From Bradyrhizobium sp. G127 (GTDB taxonomy: Bacteria; Pseudomonadota; Alphaproteobacteria; Rhizobiales; Xanthobacteraceae), in assembly GCF_021502575.1 (NCBI RefSeq), contig NZ_JAKFGN010000001.1, forward strand, positions 1,984,001-2,048,000: a stretch of 64,000 nucleotides of DNA, read 5' to 3'. Below, one piece after another: positions 46,303-54,281 of this stretch. Numbering within the stretch: position 1 is the first letter of the stretch; every line of letters begins with the position of its first letter. The notes beneath the pieces were generated by a model. The model worked only from the letters and a program-made list of their open reading frames with translations, had not been told where the DNA came from and searched no databases. The position numbers and the translations under genes are program-made.

Positions 46303-46680
46303 ATGGATCAGGATAGTTCCGAAGAGGATCGGCAGCACGAAATCATCTGGAGAAAATTGTTTGACGAGACCGAATTGCTTCTCAAGGACTTTGCACATCA
46401 AGGCTTGATAGGCTCAGATGATTACTGGCTTGTCGATGAGGATTGGGGCTGGGATGTCCTCCAGATCGAATTGCCGTTATCTTTGGCTTGGCCGCCGATT
46501 GCGAAGAAATTGCAGCTCATCCTTGCCCGATACCCCGATTGGCGGATCACCATTCGGTTGGCGGACCGGCCTGAGGGCTGGCCCGGGATGGGCATCGTCA
46601 TTTCTCAGGACAAGATTATTGACGACCTGAAACGCGAGTATTTTCCGGCGGAGTTTCGTTCCATTACCTTTGATGAATAG
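46303..46680 (+). CDS. Acidic hypothetical protein, possible immunity protein
   Basis: The 125-residue protein is acidic and tryptophan-rich (SDDYWLVDEDWGWDVLQIE) with no signal peptide. AGGGAG stands about nine bases before the ATG at 46303. Its position right behind the toxin-tip fragment is where immunity genes are found. Its composition is AT-richer than the GTA genes around it. Neither family nor function is established. Confidence 0.5.
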   Translation: MDQDSSEEDRQHEIIWRKLFDETELLLKDFAHQGLIGSDDYWLVDEDWGWDVLQIELPLSLAWPPIAKKLQLILARYPDWRITIRLADRPEGWPGMGIVISQDKIIDDLKREYFPAEFRSITFDE

Positions 46681-46828
46681 ACGCAGGTTCAGGCTGCGCA
46701 TTTGTATCTTGAAGCGATTTTGCCTCGCAAGACGCGCGTTCGCGTCAGGACCGATTATCCGACAGAGCCGACAAGATCGCGTCGAGTTTGGTTAATCCAT
46801 CAGCGTTCCGGCTTACCTTCTCGAATTC

Positions 46829-46856
46829 GCGCCGCCCTTCCGGGCGGCGTTTTTGT
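46829..46856 (+). terminator. Intrinsic terminator just upstream of the capsid gene
   Basis: The stem CGCCGCCC / GGGCGGCG with a four-base loop is followed by TTTTTG. It ends about 40 bp before the capsid start codon, so it would stop transcripts coming from the protease and immunity-like genes. Confidence 0.8.
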
Positions 46857-46896
46857 TTGCGCATTTCACTCTCAACCCTTCACCCAGGAGAACCCA

Positions 46897-48168
46897 ATGG
46901 ATTTCGACATCACCGACACCGCGCCGGAGCACAAGTCCGGCATTTCCTCCGCCGCGCGCGGCGAGCAAGACGCGGTCATGCAAATGTTCGAGGAGTTCAA
47001 GGCCGCCAACGACGAGCGGCTTGCCTCGCTCGGCCGCCGCGCCGACGTGCTGCTCGACGAGAAGGTCGACCGCATCAACGGTGCGCTCGACGCGCAGATG
47101 AAGCGGATCGACGACCTCGCGCTGAAAAGCGCGCGGCCCCTGCTGGAAGGGAGCCGGCGCGATGCCAGCCGTTCGCGCTTCACTGACGCCTCGGCGCGCG
47201 AGCACAAGAGCGCGTTCGATGCCTACGTCCGCCAGGGCGAAAGCGCCGGCCTGCGCGCGATGGAAACCAAGGCGCTGTCGATGGGCTCCAACGCCGACGG
47301 CGGCTATCTGGTGCCGTCCGAACTCGAGCACGAGATCGGCTCGCGGCTGAAAGCGATCTCGCCGATCCGCAGCATCGCCTCGGTGCGCGAGATTTCCGGC
47401 GGCGTCTACAAGAAACCGTTCATGACCGCGGGCCCGGCCACCGGCTGGGTCGGCGAGACCGACGCGCGCTCGCAGACCACGTCGCCGACGCTCGATGCGC
47501 TGAGCTTTCCGGCGATGGAGCTTTACGCCATGCCGGCGGCGACCGCGGCGCTGCTCGACGATTCCGCCGTCAATATCGACGAGTGGATCGCCTCCGAGGT
47601 CGAACTGACCTTCGCGGTGCAGGAGGGCGCGGCCTTCGTCGCCGGCGACGGCAGCAACAAGCCGAAGGGCTTTCTCAACACCCCCACCATCGCGAATGCG
47701 TCGTGGGAGTGGGGCAAGCTGGGCCATGTCGCCACCGGCGTCTCTGCGGCATTTCCGGAGGACGATCCGTCGGACCTGCTGGTCGATCTGATCTATGCGC
47801 TGAAGGCGGGCTATCGGCAGAACGCCAGCTTCGTGATGAACCGCAAGACGCAGGCAGCGATCCGCAAGTTCAAGGACACCGGCGGCGCGTATCTGTGGCA
47901 GCCGCCGGCGCAGGCGGGCGGCCGCGCCTCGCTGATGACGTTTCCTCTGGTGGAAGCCGAGGACATGCCGGACATCGCGGCGAATTCGCTGTCGATCGCG
48001 TTCGGCGATTTCCGCCGCGGTTACCTGATCGTGGACCGGCTCGGCGTGCGCGTGTTGCGCGATCCGTACAGCGCGAAACCCTACGTGCTGTTCTACACCA
48101 CCAAGCGCGTCGGCGGTGGCGTCCAGGATTTCGACGCCATCAAGCTGGTGAAATTCGCGGCGAGTTGA
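46897..48168 (+). CDS. GTA major capsid protein (gp5, HK97 fold)
   Basis: The 423-residue protein has an N-terminal coiled-coil delta (scaffold) domain (about residues 1-95), the usual pre-cleavage region, and then the mature fold starting near SMGSNADGGYLVPSELE. PKGFLNTPTIA, RKTQAAIRKFKDTGG and DFRRGYLIVDRLGV are typical. It is preceded by AGGAG at an ideal distance. Homohexamers and pentamers of it build the particle head. Confidence 0.95.
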   Translation: MDFDITDTAPEHKSGISSAARGEQDAVMQMFEEFKAANDERLASLGRRADVLLDEKVDRINGALDAQMKRIDDLALKSARPLLEGSRRDASRSRFTDASAREHKSAFDAYVRQGESAGLRAMETKALSMGSNADGGYLVPSELEHEIGSRLKAISPIRSIASVREISGGVYKKPFMTAGPATGWVGETDARSQTTSPTLDALSFPAMELYAMPAATAALLDDSAVNIDEWIASEVELTFAVQEGAAFVAGDGSNKPKGFLNTPTIANASWEWGKLGHVATGVSAAFPEDDPSDLLVDLIYALKAGYRQNASFVMNRKTQAAIRKFKDTGGAYLWQPPAQAGGRASLMTFPLVEAEDMPDIAANSLSIAFGDFRRGYLIVDRLGVRVLRDPYSAKPYVLFYTTKRVGGGVQDFDAIKLVKFAAS

Positions 48169-48188
48169 GGGCACGCCAAGAGTCTTCT

Positions 48189-48230
48189 CCCTCGCCCCGC
48201 TTTTGCGGGGAGAGGGTTGGGGTGAGGGGC
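48189..48230. repeat. CCCTCGCCCCGC-type hairpin repeat
   Basis: The sequence CCCTCGCCCCGCTTTTGCGG, then GGAGAGGGTTGGGGTGAGGGGC, is a widespread alphaproteobacterial intergenic repeat. It could form a hairpin behind the capsid gene but lacks a T tract. Confidence 0.65.
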
Positions 48231-48281
48231 TTCTTTGCGAACGTGGTGAGACTTTCGCGGCGGTCTTATCGCAAACAATGC

Positions 48282-48370
48282 GTCATGGCCGGGCTTGCCC
48301 CGGCCATCCGCGTCTTTCTTGTGCCGGACAAAATGAAGACGTGGATCACCGGAACAAGTCCGGTGATGAC
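48282..48370. repeat. Palindromic element of the GTCATG-CGGG type, second copy
   Basis: It begins GTCATGGCCGGGCTTGCCCC and ends with GGAACAAGTCCGGTGATGAC. It lies between the capsid and toxin genes. Confidence 0.75.
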
Positions 48371-48421
48371 GACCGGGTGCGTCGATTACTTCATTTTCAA
48401 AGATAGTAAAGGCCACTTCGC

Positions 48422-49303
48422 ATGTCCGCACGCGAGGATGTATACGCGCGCCATCAGCAAACGCGATGGATGCAGCCGGATGCGCATCGATGGATGCGGC
48501 CCGACGCGGTCCGGTTTCTTAAGCCGGGTACCGATGTCACACGCGTCTTTCCTTCACTTGAGGCCAAGTACAATCCGGGCCAGCCGCGCGTGCCGGCGGG
48601 CAGCGGTCGTGAAAGCGGCCGATGGACGGACGGCAGCAATGGCGGCGGCGGGAACGCCGTCGCGTCGCCGATGGGCAGCATCAGCTTTGGCGATCTGCCG
48701 GGTTTCAGCGATCTCTTTGCACTGTTTCAGATCACGCCGGACGAGATCGATAATACGGATTTTGACCAGCTTGCTGGTGATGTGCCCGATGGTGGCGGTC
48801 CCGAACTTCCGTCTGGCGAGCCGCCGGAAATTCCGCAGCAGAAACCAAAGACCAGCGCGGAACGAACGGCCTATATGCGAGCGGCTGCAAGTTGGCTGGG
48901 ACGAAATTCCGGCTTGGCGGCCGAAATCTATATCGGCACCATGAATAATGTTGAATGGCTAAAGGATCGCCACGACGTTATTCAGGCCGCTCGCGATGAA
49001 CCAAAGACTTATGAGGAATTGCAGGCCGGAGTCAGCCAAAGCAGGCGTGGTTACGATACGCACCATGTTGTCGAGCAGACCTGGGCCGAATATTTCGGCT
49101 TTTCAAGAAACCAGATTGATGACCCGTCAAATCTGGTTAGTATTCCGAGACTGAAACATTATCAGATCACAGGTTGGTACAGTGCAAAGAGCGAGGCTTT
49201 TGGCGGTCTGTCGCCTCGTGAATATCTTAGCGACAAGAACTGGGAAGAACGAAGGCGGGTCGGCTTGGATGCCCTAGTTGGGTTCAAGGTTCTGAAGCAA
49301 TGA
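48422..49303 (+). CDS. Phage-type polymorphic toxin candidate with HNH-like nuclease tip
   Basis: The 293-residue protein has an N-terminal conserved leader (MSAREDVYARHQQTRWMQPD), then the motif NPGQPRVPAGSG..GRWTDG at residues 51-71, common in phage-head-associated toxins of Rhizobiales. A variable glycine/proline-rich linker follows. The C-terminal tip has His214-His215 (DTHHVVEQ), Asn237 in DPSNLV and RLKHYQI, an HNH-like arrangement. Toxic activity is inferred. Its stop overlaps the DUF2019 start as ATGA. Confidence 0.65.
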   Translation: MSAREDVYARHQQTRWMQPDAHRWMRPDAVRFLKPGTDVTRVFPSLEAKYNPGQPRVPAGSGRESGRWTDGSNGGGGNAVASPMGSISFGDLPGFSDLFALFQITPDEIDNTDFDQLAGDVPDGGGPELPSGEPPEIPQQKPKTSAERTAYMRAAASWLGRNSGLAAEIYIGTMNNVEWLKDRHDVIQAARDEPKTYEELQAGVSQSRRGYDTHHVVEQTWAEYFGFSRNQIDDPSNLVSIPRLKHYQITGWYSAKSEAFGGLSPREYLSDKNWEERRRVGLDALVGFKVLKQ

Positions 49304-49671
49304 AAAAGGTGAATCTGTCAGGCATGACGACAAAAGAGCTGGTTGAGCGCTTCGCTCAAATTGGACGCGCCCAAGATCAGGCGCTCCTCGGCGGTCAAAT
49401 ATCCAAGTTCAATCGGCTCTTCGATCAAATGGCGGAAATTTCAAAGGAACTTAAAGAGCGTCCCGGCGACCAGCGGCGTGAACTGATGGGACTCTATAAT
49501 TTTCCGAATATGCAGGTTCGCTTGAAAGCGGCCATTCATACATTGGCGGTGTCGCCAATCGAGGCGCGGGGTCAGCTTGAAATGATCGCCGAGTCAAAAT
49601 GGTTTCCTCAAGCAGGTGATGCAGGGATGTCCCTGTCGAATCTGAATCGGGGTATCTTCAAGCCGACGTGA
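49300..49671 (+). CDS. DUF2019 protein, probable immunity partner
   Basis: The 123-residue protein starts MKKVNLSGMTTKELVERFAQ and contains LYNFPNMQVRLKAAIHTLAV and AGDAGMSLSNLNRGIFKPT, which I recognise as the DUF2019 family. These proteins have HEAT-like helices and frequently follow toxin genes. Translation is coupled to the toxin by a 4-bp overlap. Neutralisation of the toxin is inference from context. Confidence 0.75.
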   Translation: MKKVNLSGMTTKELVERFAQIGRAQDQALLGGQISKFNRLFDQMAEISKELKERPGDQRRELMGLYNFPNMQVRLKAAIHTLAVSPIEARGQLEMIAESKWFPQAGDAGMSLSNLNRGIFKPT

Positions 49672-49774
49672 TTCGAATAGATGCAGCAGACCAATTAGCT
49701 TAACGGCGTAGCTGAATGAATATACTCAGTAGCTGCTTCTCTCTTCCAAGGTGTGCGGCCGTGGTGGTACGTAT

Positions 49775-50026
49775 ATGCGATTTGTCATGATGCATTCCAC
49801 TAGGTTCGCTTTTGCCTGCCTGCTGCTTCTCACGGTTGCGGCGCTGTCCTTCTCCGGACCCGCCTTCGCCCGTGGCGGCGGGGTGCCTAACCTGCTGAAC
49901 TCGCCGGGCTATCAGCGGGCGCTGGAGGAATCGCGCAAGCGATACCGCGAGCAGTCGTCGCAATCGCCTTCGCAGACGTCAGCGGTCGCGCCGCGCAAGA
50001 GAATGAAACATCGCGAACATCACTGA
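49775..50026 (+). CDS. Small exported basic protein
   Basis: The 83-residue product has a signal peptide (FACLLLLTVAALSFSGPAFA) and a short basic, glutamine/serine-rich mature part ending in KRMKHREHH. The Met at 49787 could also be the start. No domain is recognised. It lies between the immunity gene and two leftward genes, inside the GTA cluster. Confidence 0.5.
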   Translation: MRFVMMHSTRFAFACLLLLTVAALSFSGPAFARGGGVPNLLNSPGYQRALEESRKRYREQSSQSPSQTSAVAPRKRMKHREHH

Positions 50027-50082
50027 CGCCATCTGCGTCAGATCTCGGCGGGGTGGCCCGCCGCAGCGTCAGGCTTGCGGGT

Positions 50083-50352
50083 CTATCGCCCGACGCCAAC
50101 ACCGAAGCCGACATCGACCGCGCCGCCGATCTGGATGCACGTGTCCGAGCCCGCCATGCGGACGAATCCGGCGCCGAACTGCGCGCATGAATCCGGCGGA
50201 CGCGCGCGGACGGCATAGGCGGGTTTCTGCGCGCTAATACGATGCCGTTTGGCTTTGACGCCGGGCGATGTATCGGACGCGGCGAAGGCTGCGCCGCTTT
50301 GCGATACGATCGCGGCGAGCAGGCAGGAAACAAGGATACGGCGGAATGACAT
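50083..50352 (-). CDS. Truncated porin-like exported protein
   Basis: The 89-residue protein has a signal peptide (cleavage near AFAAS, residue 25) and then PPDSCAQFGAGFVRMAGSDTCIQIGGAVDVG, which matches the N-terminal start of rhizobial porins (porin_2: C-YGAGF--IPG-DTC-KIGG). The rest of the 16-stranded barrel is missing. It could be a cysteine-bridged remnant or a stable short secreted protein. Confidence 0.6.
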   Translation of the reverse strand: MSFRRILVSCLLAAIVSQSGAAFAASDTSPGVKAKRHRISAQKPAYAVRARPPDSCAQFGAGFVRMAGSDTCIQIGGAVDVGFGVGVGR

Positions 50353-50396
50353 GAGCGTGCGTCCGGTTGCGGCGACACCCTGCGCCGCCGATGTGG

Positions 50397-51164
50397 TCAG
50401 ATCGGGGCGCCCCAGCTTCGCGCCGTCTTCAGGATCCAGTCTCTATATAACGTCAGCGGCGTCACGCCGGTAAGGCCGCCGCAGCCGTCGGCATTGTTCG
50501 CGCCGGTGGACCAGCTCACCACGCCGACAATGAGGCTCGTGCCGTTCTGGTCCTCGAACACCGGCGCGCCGGAATCCCCGGTGCAGGCGCCGGTGCCGGT
50601 GCGCTTGTTCTGGGTGAGCGGATCGACCAGGCGGATTTGCAGCGTGCCCGGATTGCCTGTGACCGTGAGTCCCGCCGCGCGGACGGTGCCGACCCCGGCA
50701 TCGCTGCCCGACGCGGTTGTGCCGATGCCCGCGATGGTGAACGGCGCACCCGGCATGATCGGAATGCGCGGCGCACCGAGCGTCGCGGGCGATTTGCCGG
50801 GCACCGGCGCGGGCAGTTGCAGCAGCGCGACATCGGCGGTGGCGCGATGCGCGTTCATCGCCTGCATGTTGAACTGCGGATGGGTCGCGACCTTCTGCGC
50901 GGTGATGAGCCGCGGCGGCTGCGTGGTGTAGTCGATCACGCGATATGACGTGTTCGGCGTGATGCAGTGACCTGCGGTCAAGACAATGGTCGGCGCGATC
51001 AATGAGCCGGTGCAGACATTGCCGCGCGAGCCGATCACGGTGACGATCGAGCGAGCAATGGCGTCGGACGGCGCGGAGCGGCTGCCGACGATGGCGTGCG
51101 ACGGCTGCGTCAGGGCGAGAATTGCAATTGCAAGAAGAATGGTGCGTCGGAGCGGCAGGATCAT
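50397..51164 (-). CDS. Secreted trypsin-like serine protease (S1)
   Basis: The 255-residue protein has a signal peptide (cleavage near PSHA, residue 24), then the activation-like IVGSRSA. The triad is complete: His66 (TAGHC), Asp111 (TADVALL) and Ser198 (TGDSGAP). It should act in the periplasm or outside. The frame is open further upstream, but the ATG at 51164 starts the signal peptide. It interrupts the GTA cluster on the opposite strand. Confidence 0.88.
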   Translation of the reverse strand: MILPLRRTILLAIAILALTQPSHAIVGSRSAPSDAIARSIVTVIGSRGNVCTGSLIAPTIVLTAGHCITPNTSYRVIDYTTQPPRLITAQKVATHPQFNMQAMNAHRATADVALLQLPAPVPGKSPATLGAPRIPIMPGAPFTIAGIGTTASGSDAGVGTVRAAGLTVTGNPGTLQIRLVDPLTQNKRTGTGACTGDSGAPVFEDQNGTSLIVGVVSWSTGANNADGCGGLTGVTPLTLYRDWILKTARSWGAPI

Positions 51165-51243
51165 CCGCAAGGTTGAGCCTTGCCGCGCGGCTTTTGTCAA
51201 CCGGTCCGGCCACAGGACGTTTCTCGATACGAAAGTGTGAACA

Positions 51244-51813
51244 ATGCCCGCATTCCTTCTCACCGCACCGGCGGCTGAACCGCTGTCGCTTGCCGACGCC
51301 AAGGGCTTTCTGCGCGTGGAGCACGACGCCGACGATGCGATCATTACCTCGCTGGTGTCGGCTGCGCGCAATCATGTCGAGGCGCTGACGCGCTGCGCGC
51401 TGATCGCGCAGACCTGGCGGCTGGTGCTCGACCGCTGGCCGGACGGCGGGCGCATCAAGCTGCGCATCGGTCCGCTGCGTTCGCTCGCGGCGGTGCGGGT
51501 GTTCAATGCGGCCGGCGAGGCGAGCGGGATCGATCCCGAGACATTCGTGCTCGACCGCGCCGCGGGCGTTGTCGCCGCGCCGGGCTGGTCGTTGCCGCCG
51601 CCGGGGCGCAGCGTCGCAGGAATCGAACTCGACATTGAAATGGGTTTCGGCGAGACCCCGTCCGACGTGCCGCCGAGATTGTTGCAGGCGATCCGCATGC
51701 TGGTGGCGCACTGGTACGAGAACCGCGGGCTGATCGCCATCGGACAGTCGGTCGCGATGATGCCAGCCAGTGTCAACGCCATGATCGCGTCGCATCGGGT
51801 GCTGTCGCTATGA
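51244..51813 (+). CDS. GTA head-tail connector (gp6)
   Basis: The 189-residue protein starts MPAFLLTAPAAEPLSLADAK and continues FLRVEHDADDAIITSLVSAARNHVE, the classic start of gp6-like connectors. It would form the ring under the portal. Its stop overlaps the gp7 start. Confidence 0.9.
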   Translation: MPAFLLTAPAAEPLSLADAKGFLRVEHDADDAIITSLVSAARNHVEALTRCALIAQTWRLVLDRWPDGGRIKLRIGPLRSLAAVRVFNAAGEASGIDPETFVLDRAAGVVAAPGWSLPPPGRSVAGIELDIEMGFGETPSDVPPRLLQAIRMLVAHWYENRGLIAIGQSVAMMPASVNAMIASHRVLSL

Positions 51814-52130
51814 CCGATCCCGGACAGTTGAAAACGCGGCTGGTGGTTCAGCAGCCGATCGCGATGCCCGACGATCAGGGCGGCGTGACGCGCACCTGGA
51901 TCACGTTCGCGACCGTGTGGGCGCAGGTGACGCCGCTCGCGGCGCGGCGCGACGTGCAGGCCGACAGCGACGGGGCGACCCAGTCCTATCGCATCCTCCT
52001 GCGCAGCCATCTCTCGCTGACGTTGCAGCATCGCTTCAGCGACGGCGCGCGGATCTATCGCATCGTCGCGATCCGCGAGCGCGACGACCGCCGCTTCATC
52101 GAGATCGATGCGGATGTGCGGGTGACATAA
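51810..52130 (+). CDS. GTA head closure / head-tail adaptor (gp7)
   Basis: The 106-residue protein shows the adaptor pattern LKTRLVVQQPIAMPDDQGG, then WITFATVWAQVTPL, and a C-terminal YRIVAIRERDDRRFIEI. It belongs to the SPP1 gp16-like stopper group. It overlaps gp6 by four bases. Confidence 0.9.
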   Translation: MTDPGQLKTRLVVQQPIAMPDDQGGVTRTWITFATVWAQVTPLAARRDVQADSDGATQSYRILLRSHLSLTLQHRFSDGARIYRIVAIRERDDRRFIEIDADVRVT

Positions 52131-52142
52131 GAGACGCTTCCA

Positions 52143-52262
52143 TGTCCCGGACGCGATACAGCACAAAGTGCTGCTTCGCAGAGCCGGGACCGTCTCGAAC
52201 GCCGCCTTACGGCCCCGGCTCAGCATCGCACCGCTCCGCGCTGCGATGCGTCCGGGGCACAG
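52143..52262 (+). repeat. Family A palindromic element, copy 3
   Basis: It begins TGTCCCGGACGCGATACAGC and ends GTCCGGGGCACA. It fills the gap between gp7 and gp8 and ends 19 bp before the gp8 start codon. Confidence 0.8.
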
Positions 52263-52281
52263 CACAGGAAAGACCACATCC

Positions 52282-52692
52282 ATGACCACAGCCAACGTGG
52301 CGCTGCGCGCCGCGATCCATGCGGCCTTGCGTGACGACGGCGCGCTCACCGCCGCGCTGGGCGGTACGCATATTTACGACGAGCCGCCGCGCGACGCCGC
52401 GTTTCCCTACGTGACCCTGGGCGAGGCGCGGCTGATCGACGCCTCGTCCGACGGCGGCGAGACGCAGGAGCATCAGCTCACGCTGCACGCCTGGTCGCGC
52501 AAGGGCGGCCATCGCGAGGCTCATGTCATCGCCGGCGCGCTGCTGCACGCGCTCGACGACGCGCCGCTCACGCTCGGCGGACACCGGCTGGTGAACCTGC
52601 GGTTCTCGATTGCCGACATCCGGCGCGAATCCGACGGCCGCACCTATCACGCGCTGGTGCGGTTTCGCGCCGTCACCGAACCGGTTTCATAG
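52282..52692 (+). CDS. GTA tail terminator (gp8, DUF3168)
   Basis: The 136-residue protein starts MTTANVALRAAIHAALRDDG and has YDEPPRDAAFPYVTLGEARL and HQLTLHAWSRKGG, typical of DUF3168 tail-completion proteins. The start lies directly after the family A element; the open frame through that element is not homologous. Confidence 0.9.
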   Translation: MTTANVALRAAIHAALRDDGALTAALGGTHIYDEPPRDAAFPYVTLGEARLIDASSDGGETQEHQLTLHAWSRKGGHREAHVIAGALLHALDDAPLTLGGHRLVNLRFSIADIRRESDGRTYHALVRFRAVTEPVS

Positions 52693-52730
52693 CGAATTCA
52701 GCAAAAGTGGATGCCGGTTCTGCGTCCGAA
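52692..52730. repeat. AGCAAAAGTGG-CCGGTT repeat between gp8 and gp9
   Basis: GCGAATTCAGCAAAAGTGGA and the following TGCCGGTTCTGCG resemble the motif found inside the protease gene at 45901. Confidence 0.6.
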
Positions 52731-52756
52731 GTTGCTTCCAGAACAAGGAGACTCTC

Positions 52757-53164
52757 ATGGCCGCCCAGAAAGGCAAGGACCTGCTGCTGAAAATGCACGA
52801 CGGGACGAACTTCGTCAGCGTCGCCGGGTTGCGCAGCCGCAGGATCGCATTCAACGCCGAAACCGTCGACGTCACCCACGCGGAATCCACCGAGCGCTGG
52901 CGCGAACTGCTGGCGGGCGCCGGCGTCAAGCGCGCGTCGGTGTCGGGCCGGGGTTTGTTCAAGGACTCCGCGTCCGATGCGATGGTGCGGCAGGCGTTCT
53001 TCGACGGCGCGCTGAAATCCTGTCAGGTCGTGGTGCCGGACTTCGGCGTCATCGAGGGCCCGTTCCAGATTTCAGGCTTCGAGTTTTCCGGCGAGCACAA
53101 CGGCGAGGTGACGTTCGATCTGTCGCTGGAGTCGGCGGGCGCGCTGACGTTTGCTGCGAGCTGA
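52757..53164 (+). CDS. GTA major tail tube protein (gp9, TP901-1 type)
   Basis: The 135-residue protein starts MAAQKGKDLLLKMHDGTNFV. It has VAGLRSRRIAFNAETVDVTH and a C-terminal SGFEFSGEHNGEVTFDLSLES, typical of TP901-1 tail tube proteins. AAGGAG precedes the ATG. Confidence 0.93.
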   Translation: MAAQKGKDLLLKMHDGTNFVSVAGLRSRRIAFNAETVDVTHAESTERWRELLAGAGVKRASVSGRGLFKDSASDAMVRQAFFDGALKSCQVVVPDFGVIEGPFQISGFEFSGEHNGEVTFDLSLESAGALTFAAS

Positions 53165-53166
53165 CC

Positions 53167-53496
53167 ATGCCCAATACCTATCGCGGGGAGATCGCCGCCC
53201 ACCTAGGTGGGCGGCAGCGGACGCTGGTGCTGACATTGGGCGCGCTGGCCGAACTGGAATCCGCGTTCGGCGCAAGCGATCTGATGGCGCTGGCGGAACG
53301 GTTCGGCACCGGGCGGTTGTCGGCGCGCGATCTGGTGCGGATCATCGCGGCCGGATTGCGCGGCGCGGGCGAGGCGATTTCCGACGACGACGTCGCCACG
53401 CTGACCGTGGACGGCGGCGCGGCAGGTTATGTGCGGGTCGCGGCCGATCTGATTGCTGCGACGTTCGATGGCGCGGCGGCTGGCGAGGCGCGATGA
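53167..53496 (+). CDS. GTA gp10 tail assembly protein
   Basis: The 109-residue protein starts MPNTYRGEIAAHLGGRQRTL and contains LGALAELESAFGASDLMAL, matching the GTA gp10 family. It begins 2 bp after gp9 and overlaps the gp10.1 start as ATGA. Confidence 0.9.
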   Translation: MPNTYRGEIAAHLGGRQRTLVLTLGALAELESAFGASDLMALAERFGTGRLSARDLVRIIAAGLRGAGEAISDDDVATLTVDGGAAGYVRVAADLIAATFDGAAAGEAR

Positions 53497-53693
53497 AACC
53501 GTTTCCGTGGAGTGAGGCGATCGGCTTCGGCCTGGGCGTGCTGCGGTTGCCGCCGGAGCAGTTCTGGCGGATGACGCCGCGCGAACTCGGCTATGCCATC
53601 GCCGCGGTGCGCGGCCCTGGCCGTGCGCCGATCGATCGCGCGGCGCTCGATGACCTGATGCAGAAATTTCCCGACATGCCGGGTGGAGAATAA
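53493..53693 (+). CDS. GTA gp10.1 (phage tail assembly chaperone, DUF2376-type)
   Basis: The 66-residue protein starts MKPFPWSEAIGFGLGVLRLP and has FWRMTPRELGYAI, the signature of the small rcc01693-like family. It is translationally coupled to gp10. It is probably a tape-measure chaperone. Confidence 0.9.
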   Translation: MKPFPWSEAIGFGLGVLRLPPEQFWRMTPRELGYAIAAVRGPGRAPIDRAALDDLMQKFPDMPGGE

Positions 53694-53696
53694 ATC

Positions 53697-54281
53697 ATGG
53701 CTCTGGATTCATCCGGCGAGGACGTCTCGCTGACGCTGGGCGCGCTCGGTACGCGGACGCGCGAACTCACCGCCGGCGCGACCGCGTTCTCGCGGGCGAT
53801 GACCGGCGCTTTCACCGCGTCGGTGGCCGGCGGCAAACAGTTCGACGATGTGCTGAAGTCGCTGACGCTGCGGCTGTCCGACCTTGCGGTGCGGATGGCA
53901 TTCAGGCCGCTGGAGAAGAGCATCTCGGGCGGCATCGAGAGCTTGCTCTCGGGCCTCGCGGGGGTCGGCGGCTCGGCTGCGATCACCCAGAAAGCCGCGC
54001 TCGGTGCGGTGAAGCCGTTCGCCAGCGGAGGCGTGATCGGCACTCCGACTTACTTTCCGCTGATGCAGGGCGGCGTCGGTCTGGCGGGAGAGGCGGGGCC
54101 GGAAGCGATCATGCCGCTGGCGCGCGGGCCTGACGGCCGGCTCGGCGTTGCCGGGCATGGCGGAGGCGCAAGCATCACCATCCAGATCGCGACGCCGGAC
54201 CTCGACAGTTTCCGCCGCTCGGAGACCTACATCACCGGCCAGATCGCACGCGCGGTCTCGCGCGGGCAGCGCAGCCTCTAG
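53697..54281 (+). CDS. GTA short tail tape measure protein (gp11)
   Basis: The 194-residue protein has a lambda-type C-terminal motif FASGGVIGTPTYFPL, then GVGLAGEAGPEAIMPLARG, typical of tape measure ends. It also has an N-terminal helical part with GKQFDDVLKSLTLRLSDLAV. It is far shorter than phage tape measures but close to the 200-odd residues of GTA gp11. Confidence 0.9.
   Translation: MALDSSGEDVSLTLGALGTRTRELTAGATAFSRAMTGAFTASVAGGKQFDDVLKSLTLRLSDLAVRMAFRPLEKSISGGIESLLSGLAGVGGSAAITQKAALGAVKPFASGGVIGTPTYFPLMQGGVGLAGEAGPEAIMPLARGPDGRLGVAGHGGGASITIQIATPDLDSFRRSETYITGQIARAVSRGQRSL

Noticed and set aside
46813-48174. 453-codon open frame antisense to the capsid gene
   Set aside because: It is the mirror of a clear HK97 capsid gene and lacks any recognisable motif.
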